Part shown: one piece after another, positions 15,123 to 23,791 of the stretch | Position numbering within the stretch: the first letter of the stretch is position 1 | Layout: each line of letters starts with the position of its first letter | Assembly: GCA_964550915.1 (NCBI GenBank) | Contig: CAZKBY010000004.1 | Location: 1 to 31,153, forward strand | Length of the DNA stretch: 31,153 nt | Direction: 5' to 3' | From: JARYMI01 sp964550915 | Lineage (GTDB): Bacteria > Acidobacteriota > Aminicenantia > Aminicenantales > UBA8522 | Program-made: the position numbers and the translations under genes | The notes under the pieces: generated by a model | Seen by the model: the letters and a program-made list of their open reading frames with translations, nothing else | Database searches by the model: none | What the model was told of the DNA's origin: nothing

Positions 15123-17015
15123 CTATTTATTTTTCAGGACCTTGAGCTTGACGTGCGAAGGATACTTGGCCGACCTGTAAACTCTGTGGGTGGCCTTCTG
15201 AAAATCGGATTCCTTGGCATGGTAGATATCCACAAACTTTTGAGGGTTCCGGTCGATCACCGGAAACCAGGTGCTCTGAACCTGAACCATGATCTTGTGA
15301 CCCTTGCGGAAGCAGTGACCTTTGTCCCTGAGGTCATAGACGATCTCGGTTACCTGATCGGGAATCATCGGCTCTGGTTTCTCAAAGCTGTTTCTGTACT
15401 TGCTGCGGAAAACTTCCCCTGCCAGAAGCATTTGAAAGCCGCCCATTCTGACATTGCAGGGATTTGGCTTGTTGTCCGGAGCATCGCCCGGGTAAACGTC
15501 AATCAGCTTGACAATCCAGTCGGCGTCTGTATTGCTTGTTGAAACGAAGAGATCGGCCAGGATTGGACCAACGACCGTAAAATCTTCGGTCAATGCCTCG
15601 GATTGATACACCAGGACATCAGGACGGCGGGAAGCAAACCTTTGATCCTCTACCATCCACAGATGACCTTGGGAGGTGCGGATTTCGGAGGAGAAGGGGA
15701 CAGGATGATCAGGATCGCTGACAAAAGAGTCATTCGTCAGATCCGCCGTCTCTGCGGGCGGAGAAGAGGCGAGCCGGCCACCCGCCGTTAAAAAAAGCTC
15801 TTGGTCCGCAGCATTCTCCGGCGGCCATCGGTCAAAAGACCTCCATTCGTTCAACCCGGTTATAAAAACGAGAGCTTCCGGAAGATTCATTTCGCCCCGG
15901 CCCTTGAGATGGTAGTTAAAAAAGGGAAACTCCACTTCCTGGCGGAAGTATTCTCCGGTTTTTGACTGGAACCGGATGTTTCCCAGCTCGTCTCCTGGCA
16001 TCCTTGCCCATCCGCCATGAAGCCAGGGGCCCACGACCAGAGTGCTTTGGTTTCCCGGGTTTTTCTTTTCAATCGTGTTATAGATGCTCATGGGGCCGTA
16101 GAAATCTTCGGCATCGAACCAGCCGGCCACGTTCAAGACGGGATGCCTGATGTTGTCGAGATGCTGAAGGACGTTTTGCTTCTTCCAGTAATCATCGTAA
16201 TCTCCGTGCTCCATGTATTCATTCCAGGTAGGAACTCGGTTGTGGAAGTACTTCTCGTTGACCTTGGCAAGCGGACCGAGCTCAAGAAAAAATTCGTATC
16301 CATCGGGAGTGCCGTAATCGAACCTTACGGGTTCTTCCTCTGATGCTTGAAATCTTGTCTGGGCGTTCCAAGACAGCCAGCGGAAGGTGTACATAAGACG
16401 GAAGGCCCCGTTATGATGAAAATCGTCTCCAATCCACATGTCAGACGGCGACGCTTGGGGCGATGAGGCTTTCAGGGCAGGATGGGCATCTATCATGCCC
16501 ATGACCGTTTGCCATCCAGGATAAGAGATTCCCCACTGACCGACACGACCGTTATGGCCGGGGATGTTTTTCAACAGCCACTTGATCGTATCGTACGTAT
16601 CAGTGCTTTCGTCCGTATCCCGCGAGCTTCGCTTCACTGCCCGGCGGGGCTTCATGACGACAAACTCTCCCTCTGACTTGAACTTCCCTCGAACGTCCTG
16701 GTAAACAAAGATGAATCCTTCTTTGGCGTAGAGCTCGTTGGGCCCCAAGCGGGCTCGGCTTATGGCGGGTCCGTAATCGCCGACTGAATAGGGGGTACGG
16801 AAGAGAAGGATCGGATATTTTTGGGATTTGTCTTTTGGGGTGTAAACCTGCGTGTAAAGTTTGAGGCCGTCCCTCATGGGAATCATGAATTCAGTCTTGT
16901 CGTAATTTTCTTTAACCTGAAAAGGCGACTGCGCCAAAATGACGATGGAAATGACAAGCATCGAAATCGCAAGATAGCATGCCTTTTTCCAGGCATCATT
17001 CTGGCAGACTTTCAT
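15123..17015 (-). CDS. Secreted CocE/NonD S15 hydrolase, alpha-amino-acid-ester-hydrolase-like
   Basis: 630 residues with an N-terminal signal peptide or anchor (ACYLAISMLVISIVILAQS). The alpha/beta-hydrolase part has YQDVRGKFKSEGEF (105-118), nucleophile Ser164 in GISYPG, Asp301 in GWFDAED and His333 in GPWLHGGW; a jelly-roll domain follows from about residue 400. IDAHPALKASSPQASPSDMW and IGDDFHHNGAFR closely recall the alpha-amino acid ester hydrolases/cephalosporin acylases rather than cocaine esterase, so the likely reaction is hydrolysis of an ester or amide bearing a free alpha-amino group. GGGAGGAT lies 5-6 nt before the ATG. It sits 27 bp after the GntR gene and before an aminotransferase, suggesting it releases the compound that those enzymes degrade. 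Confidence 0.88.
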   Translation of the reverse strand: MKVCQNDAWKKACYLAISMLVISIVILAQSPFQVKENYDKTEFMIPMRDGLKLYTQVYTPKDKSQKYPILLFRTPYSVGDYGPAISRARLGPNELYAKEGFIFVYQDVRGKFKSEGEFVVMKPRRAVKRSSRDTDESTDTYDTIKWLLKNIPGHNGRVGQWGISYPGWQTVMGMIDAHPALKASSPQASPSDMWIGDDFHHNGAFRLMYTFRWLSWNAQTRFQASEEEPVRFDYGTPDGYEFFLELGPLAKVNEKYFHNRVPTWNEYMEHGDYDDYWKKQNVLQHLDNIRHPVLNVAGWFDAEDFYGPMSIYNTIEKKNPGNQSTLVVGPWLHGGWARMPGDELGNIRFQSKTGEYFRQEVEFPFFNYHLKGRGEMNLPEALVFITGLNEWRSFDRWPPENAADQELFLTAGGRLASSPPAETADLTNDSFVSDPDHPVPFSSEIRTSQGHLWMVEDQRFASRRPDVLVYQSEALTEDFTVVGPILADLFVSTSNTDADWIVKLIDVYPGDAPDNKPNPCNVRMGGFQMLLAGEVFRSKYRNSFEKPEPMIPDQVTEIVYDLRDKGHCFRKGHKIMVQVQSTWFPVIDRNPQKFVDIYHAKESDFQKATHRVYRSAKYPSHVKLKVLKNK

Positions 17016-17042
17016 TTCGATCCTCCCTGAGCGGTCCCCGTC

Positions 17043-17741
17043 TTATTCTTGTGGCTCTCTTTCTTCTTCTCCCAAAAACCCCTTCCCCCAATGGGAGATA
17101 AGAATATTTTCCACCTGAGCCACGTCCCTTTTCTCGATGGCCTTCATCAAATCGAGATGGTCCTTGTATGATCGGTCGAAGAAAGACGGCTGTTTTCTTG
17201 AGTCATTAGCCAGGAAGAAAACCTGATTTCCAAAGAAAGTGGATTTCTCTCCCAGGTTGACCAGTGATTGATACAGGAACTTATTCGCGCAAGCCTTCCA
17301 TATTTTATAGTGAATCTTCAGATTCTCTCTGACGTAGTCATTGATTTTTTTCTTTTTGTAGAAGTTGCCAAGCCTTTCTGTCATTTTTCGGAGATCGGCA
17401 ATTTCTTTGTCAGTTAATCGATCGATGGCTTTTTTAGAGGCAAAAGTATCAAGCACTCTGACGACTTCATAAAGCTCCATAATCTCTTCCAAGGTGGCTG
17501 AAGCCACCTGGACGTCTTTCCTCGCATTGATGATGATGTACTTTTCCGCTGAAAGTCTCTGGAAGGCCTCTCTCACGGGTGTTGTGCTGGCCTGGAAAAG
17601 GCCGGCGATTTCTTTCTCCTGGAGCCTCTGGTTCGGTTTGAGCTCGCCCCTGATAATCGCCTTCTTGAGATATCTGTAGATCGTCTCGCTTATCGTGGAC
17701 GGTATCTCAACAATCCTTTTTTCCCCGAGGCTTTTAGCCAT
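17043..17741 (-). CDS. GntR-family (FadR/FCD) transcriptional regulator, first gene of the catabolic operon
   Basis: 232 residues. The winged helix-turn-helix (about 15-80) includes TISETIYRYLKKAIIRGELK and STTPVREAFQRLSAEKYI. The C-terminal FCD ligand domain (about 85-215) has the spaced histidines that normally bind a metal and an acid ligand (IHYKIWKA, SYKDHLDLM, ILISHWG). It probably represses its own operon through the perfect palindrome at 17755-17769, 14 bp before the start, and is released by a carboxylic acid or amino acid made or used in the pathway. No clear Shine-Dalgarno site precedes the ATG. A paralogue is encoded divergently at 17849; the two share many identical blocks. Confidence 0.9.
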   Translation of the reverse strand: MAKSLGEKRIVEIPSTISETIYRYLKKAIIRGELKPNQRLQEKEIAGLFQASTTPVREAFQRLSAEKYIIINARKDVQVASATLEEIMELYEVVRVLDTFASKKAIDRLTDKEIADLRKMTERLGNFYKKKKINDYVRENLKIHYKIWKACANKFLYQSLVNLGEKSTFFGNQVFFLANDSRKQPSFFDRSYKDHLDLMKAIEKRDVAQVENILISHWGKGFLGEEEREPQE

Positions 17742-17754
17742 GGCAATAATATAA

Positions 17755-17769
17755 AATATAGACTATATT
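17755..17769. promoter_or_regulatory. Perfect 15-bp palindromic operator, probable GntR binding site
   Basis: AATATAGACTATATT is a complete inverted repeat about one central base. It lies about 10 to 24 bp downstream of the predicted transcript start of the GntR operon and 14 bp before its start codon, the classic place for autorepression. On the minus strand it contains AGAATATAG (running one base into the flank), also present at 26602-26610 and 26791-26799. Confidence 0.7.
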
Positions 17770-17785
17770 CTTCACGTGAGGGCAT

Positions 17786-17814
17786 ATATTAATAAGTTGC
17801 TCTTGCCCTGTCAA
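17786..17814 (-). promoter_or_regulatory. Promoter of the GntR/CocE/aminotransferase operon
   Basis: On the minus strand TTGACA (17814-17809) is followed after 17 nt by TAATAT (17791-17786). Predicted start is near 17779, placing the palindrome at 17755-17769 inside the early leader. Confidence 0.5.
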
Positions 17815-17848
17815 GCCTTTATTTGATTTATTCGCTTTTATCTTTTGA

Positions 17849-18544
17849 ATGGAAATAGACGTTTTTTTTATGTACAATGCATTATATCCTGAATGGTGGA
17901 GGAAGCCAATTCTTAGGTCGCCATCGACAATCAGCGAGACAATCTTCAGATATCTCAGGAAATCCATCATTGAAGGCAGGCTCAAACCGAATCAGAAAAT
18001 TCACGAAAAGGAAATTGCCAAGCTTTTTAACGTCAGCACAACTCCGGCCAGAGAAGCTTTCCAAAGACTGTCTGCGGAAAACTATCTGACCATCAATGCC
18101 AGAAAAGAAGTCAGTGTAGCGTCGGTCAGCGTCGAGGAAATCAAAGAGCTCTTTGAGGTTGTCAATATCCTCGATGCTTTTGCGGCCAGAAAGGCTTTGG
18201 AGAGATTCTGCGATGAAGACATCCAAAACCTCCGGGAGATGACCGAGAATCTCGGCAACTTCTATAACCAGAAAAGAATTGCCCCTTATGTAAAGCAAAA
18301 TCTAAGAATTCACTTTCGAATCTGGAAAGAATGCGGGAATCATTTCCTCTATCAATTCTTGGTCGATCTGGCAGAGAAATTCATCTTCTACAGCAATCAA
18401 CTATTCATCATCGTTGATAATCCGACTTTTTTTGAGAAATCTTACAAAGATCATCTTGTCATCATGAAAGCGATAGAGGAAAAAGACGCCAATAAGCTTG
18501 AAAGCATTCTCCTTTCCCATTGGGGGGGAGTGGGTTATCTATAA
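17849..18544 (+). CDS. Second GntR-family (FCD) regulator, paralogue of the divergent one
   Basis: 231 residues from the ATG at 17849; an in-frame ATG at 17870 is possible, and neither has a Shine-Dalgarno site, so the start is uncertain. The alignable part begins at PSTISETIFRYLRKSIIEGRLK and continues with STTPAREAFQRLSAENYL (helix-turn-helix) and an FCD domain with IHFRIWKE, SYKDHLVIM and LLSHWGG. The many identical blocks shared with the regulator at 17043-17741 indicate duplication. It shares a 107-bp divergent gap with that gene, so the palindrome there may serve both. It converges on the esterase gene of the TonB operon, 46 bp away. Ligand unknown. Confidence 0.85.
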   Translation: MEIDVFFMYNALYPEWWRKPILRSPSTISETIFRYLRKSIIEGRLKPNQKIHEKEIAKLFNVSTTPAREAFQRLSAENYLTINARKEVSVASVSVEEIKELFEVVNILDAFAARKALERFCDEDIQNLREMTENLGNFYNQKRIAPYVKQNLRIHFRIWKECGNHFLYQFLVDLAEKFIFYSNQLFIIVDNPTFFEKSYKDHLVIMKAIEEKDANKLESILLSHWGGVGYL

Positions 18545-18590
18545 GGAGAATTCGCTCTTTGATGGCGAAAGTATTATTGCTCCCCCGGCT

Positions 18591-20273
18591 TTAGTAATTC
18601 CAGGCCTCGGTGTTTTCTCCGGCCGGGGCCTTCTTTTTAATATAGCCTGCCATCTCGCGCAGCATTTCTACCCAGTTGTAAAGATGCCAGTTATGGCCCT
18701 TCATCGGGCGGCCATACGCAAAACGGCCGGCCTCATGTGGATTGACTGTTGACCGGAGGAAGTCCTCAAAAAGATAGACCGCCAGGTTCAGATAAAAATT
18801 ATCCATTTCCCCGGCAAAGAAATTCAGTTTGCCCTCTATTTTTGGCCCAATATTTGCCCAGTTTCGGCTGGCGTAGTCGCGAAGGTCATAGCCATGTTCC
18901 CGCATGTAAGAAGCTACCGTCCGGTCGATTTTGCCCGTCAGCTTATCCCATAGTGGCCTGGGGTATCCGTCGGAATCCACCGGACCGAAGACCGCCTCCC
19001 AACCGTTGAATTGGTAACCAGACCTGCCCCGGGTGCCAATGACTTGCTCGAAAAGGCTCATAGATCTGACAGTATCGAGCACCTGTCCCTCGGTTGTTCT
19101 CCGCATCGGCCGCTCCGCGGAACGCCAGTCGGTGGCCGGCACCTGGAAAGCATTTTCATCTTCATAGATGTTGACCAATTGATAGCGGCGAAAGTCGATC
19201 GGGTCGGAATTGAAAATCCAGGCTCCGCCAAAATAATCCGGATGATAAAGTTGCAAAGCAAGCGCTTCCCATCCGCCGGTTGAGGCGCCCTCGACAAGTC
19301 GAGCGTAAGGTTTCCGGATAATCCGGAAATGCTTCTCAAGATAAGGAATCAGCTCCTGGAGGAGGGCATCTCCATAAGGACCCATGTTGGCCGAATTGAC
19401 GGAATAGGAGGATGGGAAAAACGGGGTCGGCTGGTGGAGGGTGATGGCGATGAACCGAGGGAAGTCATCAGAAGACCAGGACTGGTAGAACTCATAACCC
19501 GTCTGTAGCCCGGCGGCCCGGGCTCTTGCCTGCTGCGCCTCGGTGGTTTTCGGGTCGGTGCTGAAAGAAAACGGCACCCCATGCTCAAAAACATAGACGG
19601 CCGGGTAAGAAACGTTTGGATGAGCGTCGTACCCCTTGGGCAGGAGAACCGTTGCCCCGAAATGAATCGGCTGACCCCAGAACTTGGTCAGCAGGTGGCT
19701 TTGGATTCTCACGTGTTTGAGCCATTCAGTATCGGCTGGAACCGTTGCCGGCGGGATGATCTTGCTTAGCTCTAACCTTACAATCAGCGCGGCATCAGAA
19801 GCGAGATGGATCTTCTGGACATCACTGTACAGATTTCCGGGCGAGAGATTAAAAGGAAGTCCTTGGCTCTCGTCCAAATGAACCCAGATCGTATGGCCGT
19901 CAGAACGCCGGCACTCCGTGTAGACATTCATCACGGCTTGCACATAGTAATCTCCCTCTGGTATCTCTTTGAGGCTCGAGAACGGATAGCCTAGCGCATC
20001 TTCGTCGATAATGGCCGCTTTATCGGGAGGAAGCCCCTCAACGTCCGCTCCAAAGATCGGAGAGCCATAAGGGCTTATAGTCAGGCGGGGCTCCGGCGAT
20101 TCTTTCCGGGAAATGACGACGATCACACGGCCGGTTACAGGTTCTTTCTGCAGGGAAGCAGGGACCGAGATCTCAAAGCGCGGGCTGGCCTGGATAACTG
20201 CCGACAAGACAAAAGCAGAAAGGAGTATGCAGGCTGCTGCCCATTTCAAACGCAGGCGAATTATTCTCTTCAT
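18591..20273 (-). CDS. Secreted esterase of the enterochelin-esterase/esterase D superfamily
   Basis: 560 residues from the ATG at 20273, preferred over an in-frame TTG at 20291 because AGAGGT lies 7 nt upstream. A signal peptide (WAAACILLSAFVLSAVIQAS) leads to about 160 residues of beta-rich sequence and then an alpha/beta-hydrolase domain: ATVLLPKGYD, PAVYVFEHG, and nucleophile Ser331 in EGASTGGWEAL (GxSxGG as in Fes and feruloyl esterases). A conserved-looking GHNWHLYNW near the C-terminus may hold the catalytic His. Likely periplasmic ester hydrolysis; whether the substrate is a siderophore, a polysaccharide acyl ester or a peptide ester is unknown. It is the last gene of the TonB-receptor operon, 44 bp after its neighbour. 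Confidence 0.8.
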   Translation of the reverse strand: MKRIIRLRLKWAAACILLSAFVLSAVIQASPRFEISVPASLQKEPVTGRVIVVISRKESPEPRLTISPYGSPIFGADVEGLPPDKAAIIDEDALGYPFSSLKEIPEGDYYVQAVMNVYTECRRSDGHTIWVHLDESQGLPFNLSPGNLYSDVQKIHLASDAALIVRLELSKIIPPATVPADTEWLKHVRIQSHLLTKFWGQPIHFGATVLLPKGYDAHPNVSYPAVYVFEHGVPFSFSTDPKTTEAQQARARAAGLQTGYEFYQSWSSDDFPRFIAITLHQPTPFFPSSYSVNSANMGPYGDALLQELIPYLEKHFRIIRKPYARLVEGASTGGWEALALQLYHPDYFGGAWIFNSDPIDFRRYQLVNIYEDENAFQVPATDWRSAERPMRRTTEGQVLDTVRSMSLFEQVIGTRGRSGYQFNGWEAVFGPVDSDGYPRPLWDKLTGKIDRTVASYMREHGYDLRDYASRNWANIGPKIEGKLNFFAGEMDNFYLNLAVYLFEDFLRSTVNPHEAGRFAYGRPMKGHNWHLYNWVEMLREMAGYIKKKAPAGENTEAWNY

Positions 20274-20317
20274 GTTTTGACCTCTTGCCAAAGGACCTCG
20301 GTTCTTTTTTCAGTCAA

Positions 20318-21076
20318 TTATTTCTTTGATTCAGGAGGCGTATCGCCGGGGAGTTTATAAACCACCTTGCCGCCTTCATCCAGGAATTGAAGGGAAGGGA
20401 CGTTTTCGCTGTCGACTGATATCAAAATCCGAGGCTTGCCGTTCCTGTCGGCCAGGCTCACCACGGCCTCATTCTTGGTCGTTCTTCCGACAAAGACTCT
20501 GGAGACCCCGGCTAATCCACTTTCCAGAGCTTGTTCGCGCAGCTTTTTCACGGCGGCGGCCTTTTCCGGGCTGTCCTTCATGCTTTCTATCTCGTTTAGC
20601 TGCCTGGCGAAGTCTGCCAGCGGAGTTAGCGGCCGCTCCCAGACTCTCAATCCCGATGACCTCTCTTCGTTCGTTTGAGAGTAGGTGATCCCGACAGTCT
20701 GGTCCTGGTTGTACTGGTCAAACATCAAGCCGGCATTGGCGCTGATCTGGCCATCCTGTTCCCTGCTCCCCCAGGTTAGTCCGCCGCACTCATCGCCTTT
20801 GTCGTTGAAGAAGATGAGTCCCGGCCGCTGGCCCTCTCGGCTTTTCATGTACAAGCCGCCGATAATCGGCCCGGGAGACCGGTCGCGATTGGAGATGGCC
20901 AGCCTGGGTCTTCCGTCTTTTTCGACGATGTTGATCCGCTCCACATCTATTTCTTCGAACCTGGCCCTCTGTGGCGTTGACTGTGCGGCTATGAAGAAGA
21001 GGGCAATGAAGAGCAACAAAGAGATAAGGGCATAAGTCTTTAGAATCAGCAGTTCCTTTTTCGTCTTAGTTTCCAT
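20318..21076 (-). CDS. Membrane-anchored extracytoplasmic protein of unknown function
   Basis: 252 residues from the ATG at 21076, chosen because AAGGAG lies 5 nt before it; the frame extends to 21115 without such a site. One transmembrane anchor (LKTYALISLLLFIALFFIAA) is followed by RINIVEKDGRPRLAISNRDR, GLIFFNDKGDECGGLTWG and, near the end, SLADRNGKPRILISVDSENVPSLQF. These two similar blocks (a 'DGRPRLxIS' type and 'NGKPRIxIS' type) look like a repeated beta unit around a charged helical middle (about res 155-195). I have seen such proteins only as conserved hypotheticals and assign no function. It lies between the TPR protein and the esterase in the same operon. Confidence 0.7.
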   Translation of the reverse strand: METKTKKELLILKTYALISLLLFIALFFIAAQSTPQRARFEEIDVERINIVEKDGRPRLAISNRDRSPGPIIGGLYMKSREGQRPGLIFFNDKGDECGGLTWGSREQDGQISANAGLMFDQYNQDQTVGITYSQTNEERSSGLRVWERPLTPLADFARQLNEIESMKDSPEKAAAVKKLREQALESGLAGVSRVFVGRTTKNEAVVSLADRNGKPRILISVDSENVPSLQFLDEGGKVVYKLPGDTPPESKK

Positions 21077-21134
21077 GAGAGCTCCTTTCTTTCCAGGATT
21101 GAAATGCGTTGTCACTTAATGATGCCGTTCTATA

Positions 21135-22085
21135 TTATATTGCTATCTCCCCATTCTCCTTCAGTTTCTTTTTCAGCTCCTCAATGATAGCCTTGATTTG
21201 GCTCGCCTCTGATGACTCCGGGTTGAGCTTCAGAAAATCCTCAAAATACTTAATCGCTTTTTTATAATCGCCTTTCTTAATACTGGCCAGTCCGGCTTGA
21301 TAATAGGCTGAGGACAGCTTCGGATCCAGTTCAATGGCCTTCTCGAGAAAACCGATAGCTTCGTCTGTCTTGTCGTATTTATAATAGACTATTGCGAGAT
21401 TATAATAAGCTTTGGCGTTATCAGGCTGGAAATTTGTTGCTTTGGAGAAGGCTTCCAGCGCCTTTTCGCTCTGTCCAAGGTTGAAATAGCATTCGCCAAG
21501 AGCGAAATAGGCTTCTGCTGTATCGGGTTTCAATGCAATGCCCTTCTCCAGGGCCCTGATGGCACCCTCTGGATTCCCGTTCCGCAAGTAACTGACGCCA
21601 AGGTTATAAAAGGGTTCGATATTTTCTGGAAATTTTTCAGCTACCCTTAAGAAGACTTCGATCGCTTCCTTGTATTTTCCTGCATTAAAAAAATTTATTC
21701 CGGCGACGAAATCTTCATCATCGTCGATCTTGGGAGGAATTTTCTTAAGGGTGATCACGACTTTTTCTTCGACTCCAACACTGACATCGAGCTGAGTTTC
21801 AAAAGGGAAATACCCTTCGAGTTCAAAGCTCGCCTTGTAGGCGGAGGGAGGGATTCCTACTTTTATGAACTCGCCCGCCTTATTTGAGGTGAGGACAAAC
21901 CTCGTGCCCCGGCTCGGGTCGAGGAGGGTAATTTTGACTTTTTGCAAAAGTTTCCCCTGCTCATCGCGGACTGTTCCGCGGAGAACACTTTCCTGGCTGA
22001 AGCCCTGAGAAAAGAAAAAGGTTAGAGATATGAATGCCGTCAAGAAAAAACGACACACTGATTTTATCGGCCTTGTCATATTCAT
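21135..22085 (-). CDS. Secreted carboxypeptidase-regulatory plus TPR protein
   Basis: 316 residues from the ATG at 22085, placed by AGGAGG 5 nt upstream; an in-frame ATG further up at 22115 has no such site. A signal peptide (FFLTAFISLTFFFSQGFS) is followed by a carboxypeptidase-regulatory-like beta domain (VLRGTVRDEQGKLLQKVKITLLD to VVITLKK) and then five to six TPR units (GKYKEAIEVFLRVAEKFPEN, GAIRALEKGIALKPDTAEAY, KALEAFSKATNFQPDNAKAY, EAIGFLEKAIELDPKLSSAY, KAIKYFEDFLKLNPESSEAS). Proteins of this build occur beside TonB receptors and GWxTD proteins; they probably scaffold an outer-membrane uptake complex from the periplasm. The gene is the third of the operon. Confidence 0.82.
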   Translation of the reverse strand: MNMTRPIKSVCRFFLTAFISLTFFFSQGFSQESVLRGTVRDEQGKLLQKVKITLLDPSRGTRFVLTSNKAGEFIKVGIPPSAYKASFELEGYFPFETQLDVSVGVEEKVVITLKKIPPKIDDDEDFVAGINFFNAGKYKEAIEVFLRVAEKFPENIEPFYNLGVSYLRNGNPEGAIRALEKGIALKPDTAEAYFALGECYFNLGQSEKALEAFSKATNFQPDNAKAYYNLAIVYYKYDKTDEAIGFLEKAIELDPKLSSAYYQAGLASIKKGDYKKAIKYFEDFLKLNPESSEASQIKAIIEELKKKLKENGEIAI

Positions 22086-22160
22086 GAAAGCCTCCTCTCC
22101 ATGACAGAACGGCAATTCCTGCTCGCTTTGCTTGGGCGTGGCCTGCGGATGAAGGAAATT

Positions 22161-23684
22161 TTAATGAATGATAGTGAACTTGACTCCCTTCGTCAACGAT
22201 TTTCCAGAATTTCCATCGGTTGCCTTTACCTCAAGACTATATGAACCCGGCTCAAAATTCTTTAAACGAAAGGCCGTGTGGACGCGACAATCCTTTTCTC
22301 CTGAAGGATCGCTGTTCTGTCGGGGAATCCGGACGAGCGGTTTCCCGTCTTTTAAAAAAGAATATTCGATCGCCAGGTCATTGAGCCCTTTTGCCTCGTC
22401 GAGGACGAGATTGTAGACTTCAAAATAGATATGGAGTTCTTCCTCGGGCCGGAATGATCGTCTTATCTCCCTTGCCAGACTCCCTGATGCTGGAGAGATT
22501 GCCTGAAGTTCGTCCTTTCTTTCCGGAGTCGCCCGGGGAGAGAGGAGGATGTCACTCAGGCACAATTCTGCCGTGTTGAAGTTTGGCGCCCGGATGTCTT
22601 TCTCTGACCGGCCAATTTTCCCGCTAAAATTGTCAATAGCCAGGAGACTGAGCTTATGCGCTTCTCGTTCTGCGGTCACGGATAACGATGTTTGAAGCTG
22701 AAAAGTCCTGTCTTTCAGAGACGTTAGCTCGGAGAGGTTGTGCTTGAAATTGATATCCTTGCTTCTTTCAAAAAGAACTTTGCCCGTGCCGTCCTGGACA
22801 TTGAGAAACAACGTCAGCGAGAAATAATATTCGTCCATGATTTCTTTCTGAGTGAGAGCGCTATAAGGAATCTCAATAATAAGGGGGACATGAACTGTTT
22901 TCTCTGAGGCTTTAAAGTAGAATAAATCAGGCTTTAGAGGAATGAAATTGTAGCTGACTTGAGTTGTAACTATTCCACGGAGCTTGTCCAGATTTTCAAA
23001 AGGATTTTTCATCGCCTCGGCGACATTTTCCAGATAGTCAAAATAGAAATGGAGGGAGGAAAGGTCCAGGGGGGAGCTTGTTCCCCCCTCGAGACTCAGG
23101 CCTCGTTGCAGGGTGTAGCTGCCCGTGCCAAGCTTATCAACAAAAACAAACTCCATGTTGTAGGGGAGTCTCGGGTTCTTGAGCCCCCAATAACCCCAGG
23201 TTTCACTCGGCCCCTGAAATGTTGTCAGGGAGGCTGGCGTGGGATTCATGTCTCTTTGAATCTCCTGGGGAGGGCCCAGAAGGATAAAGATTTTTCCTCT
23301 GTCCGTGCGCCAGCCCTCGATCCCTGACTGCCCGAAAAGTTTATTGGCCAGGGCAATTCTCTTGAAATATTCGAGTTTGAACTCGTTTTCTGAGGTCTCG
23401 GGGTTGGGGTCTCTTTTTCTCCAAAAATTTTCAATGAACCGACCCCTTTCTTCTTCATCGGGAAGGCTGAGAAAAACACTTCTTTCTCCAGGAGTGATGA
23501 TGTAAGGGACGACTTCTTCCAGCCACTGTCTTGAATACTCGCTCAGAGGCTCGGGCTTTTTTTTAATCTGGAACGCCTTGCCACAGAATCCAGAAGAAGA
23601 AAAGAGCAAAAGTGAAGCTGTCAGGCCGAGAATGGACACAAAAAAGAGATGGGAAGTAAAGCGTTCTGGTTTTGACCTAAGCAT
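22161..23684 (-). CDS. GWxTD domain-containing secreted protein
   Basis: 507 residues. An N-terminal hydrophobic signal (FFVSILGLTASLLLFSSSGF) precedes the GWxTD domain: VPYIITPGERSVFLSLPDEE, ENFWRKRDPNPET and GWRTDRGKIFILLGPP with GWRTD at 124-128. A long C-terminal part with beta-sandwich character (VPLIIEIPYSAL ... SYSLEVKATDG) follows. The domain is common in Acidobacteriota, Aminicenantes and Bacteroidetes-like phyla beside TonB receptors and TPR proteins; its molecular role is not known. GAGGAG is only 2 nt before the ATG, an unusually tight spacing, and no better start is seen, so translation may be weak. Confidence 0.88.
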   Translation of the reverse strand: MLRSKPERFTSHLFFVSILGLTASLLLFSSSGFCGKAFQIKKKPEPLSEYSRQWLEEVVPYIITPGERSVFLSLPDEEERGRFIENFWRKRDPNPETSENEFKLEYFKRIALANKLFGQSGIEGWRTDRGKIFILLGPPQEIQRDMNPTPASLTTFQGPSETWGYWGLKNPRLPYNMEFVFVDKLGTGSYTLQRGLSLEGGTSSPLDLSSLHFYFDYLENVAEAMKNPFENLDKLRGIVTTQVSYNFIPLKPDLFYFKASEKTVHVPLIIEIPYSALTQKEIMDEYYFSLTLFLNVQDGTGKVLFERSKDINFKHNLSELTSLKDRTFQLQTSLSVTAEREAHKLSLLAIDNFSGKIGRSEKDIRAPNFNTAELCLSDILLSPRATPERKDELQAISPASGSLAREIRRSFRPEEELHIYFEVYNLVLDEAKGLNDLAIEYSFLKDGKPLVRIPRQNSDPSGEKDCRVHTAFRLKNFEPGSYSLEVKATDGNSGKSLTKGVKFTIIH

Positions 23685-23791
23685 ATCTCCTCAAGTCCGT
23701 TCCTCTGCCCGTGCTTCAAAAGCCTCGTTCCTAGAAGAAAAAGGACAGGGACGGCAACAACCCTCCCTGCTTCAGTTTGAACGTTGACTTT

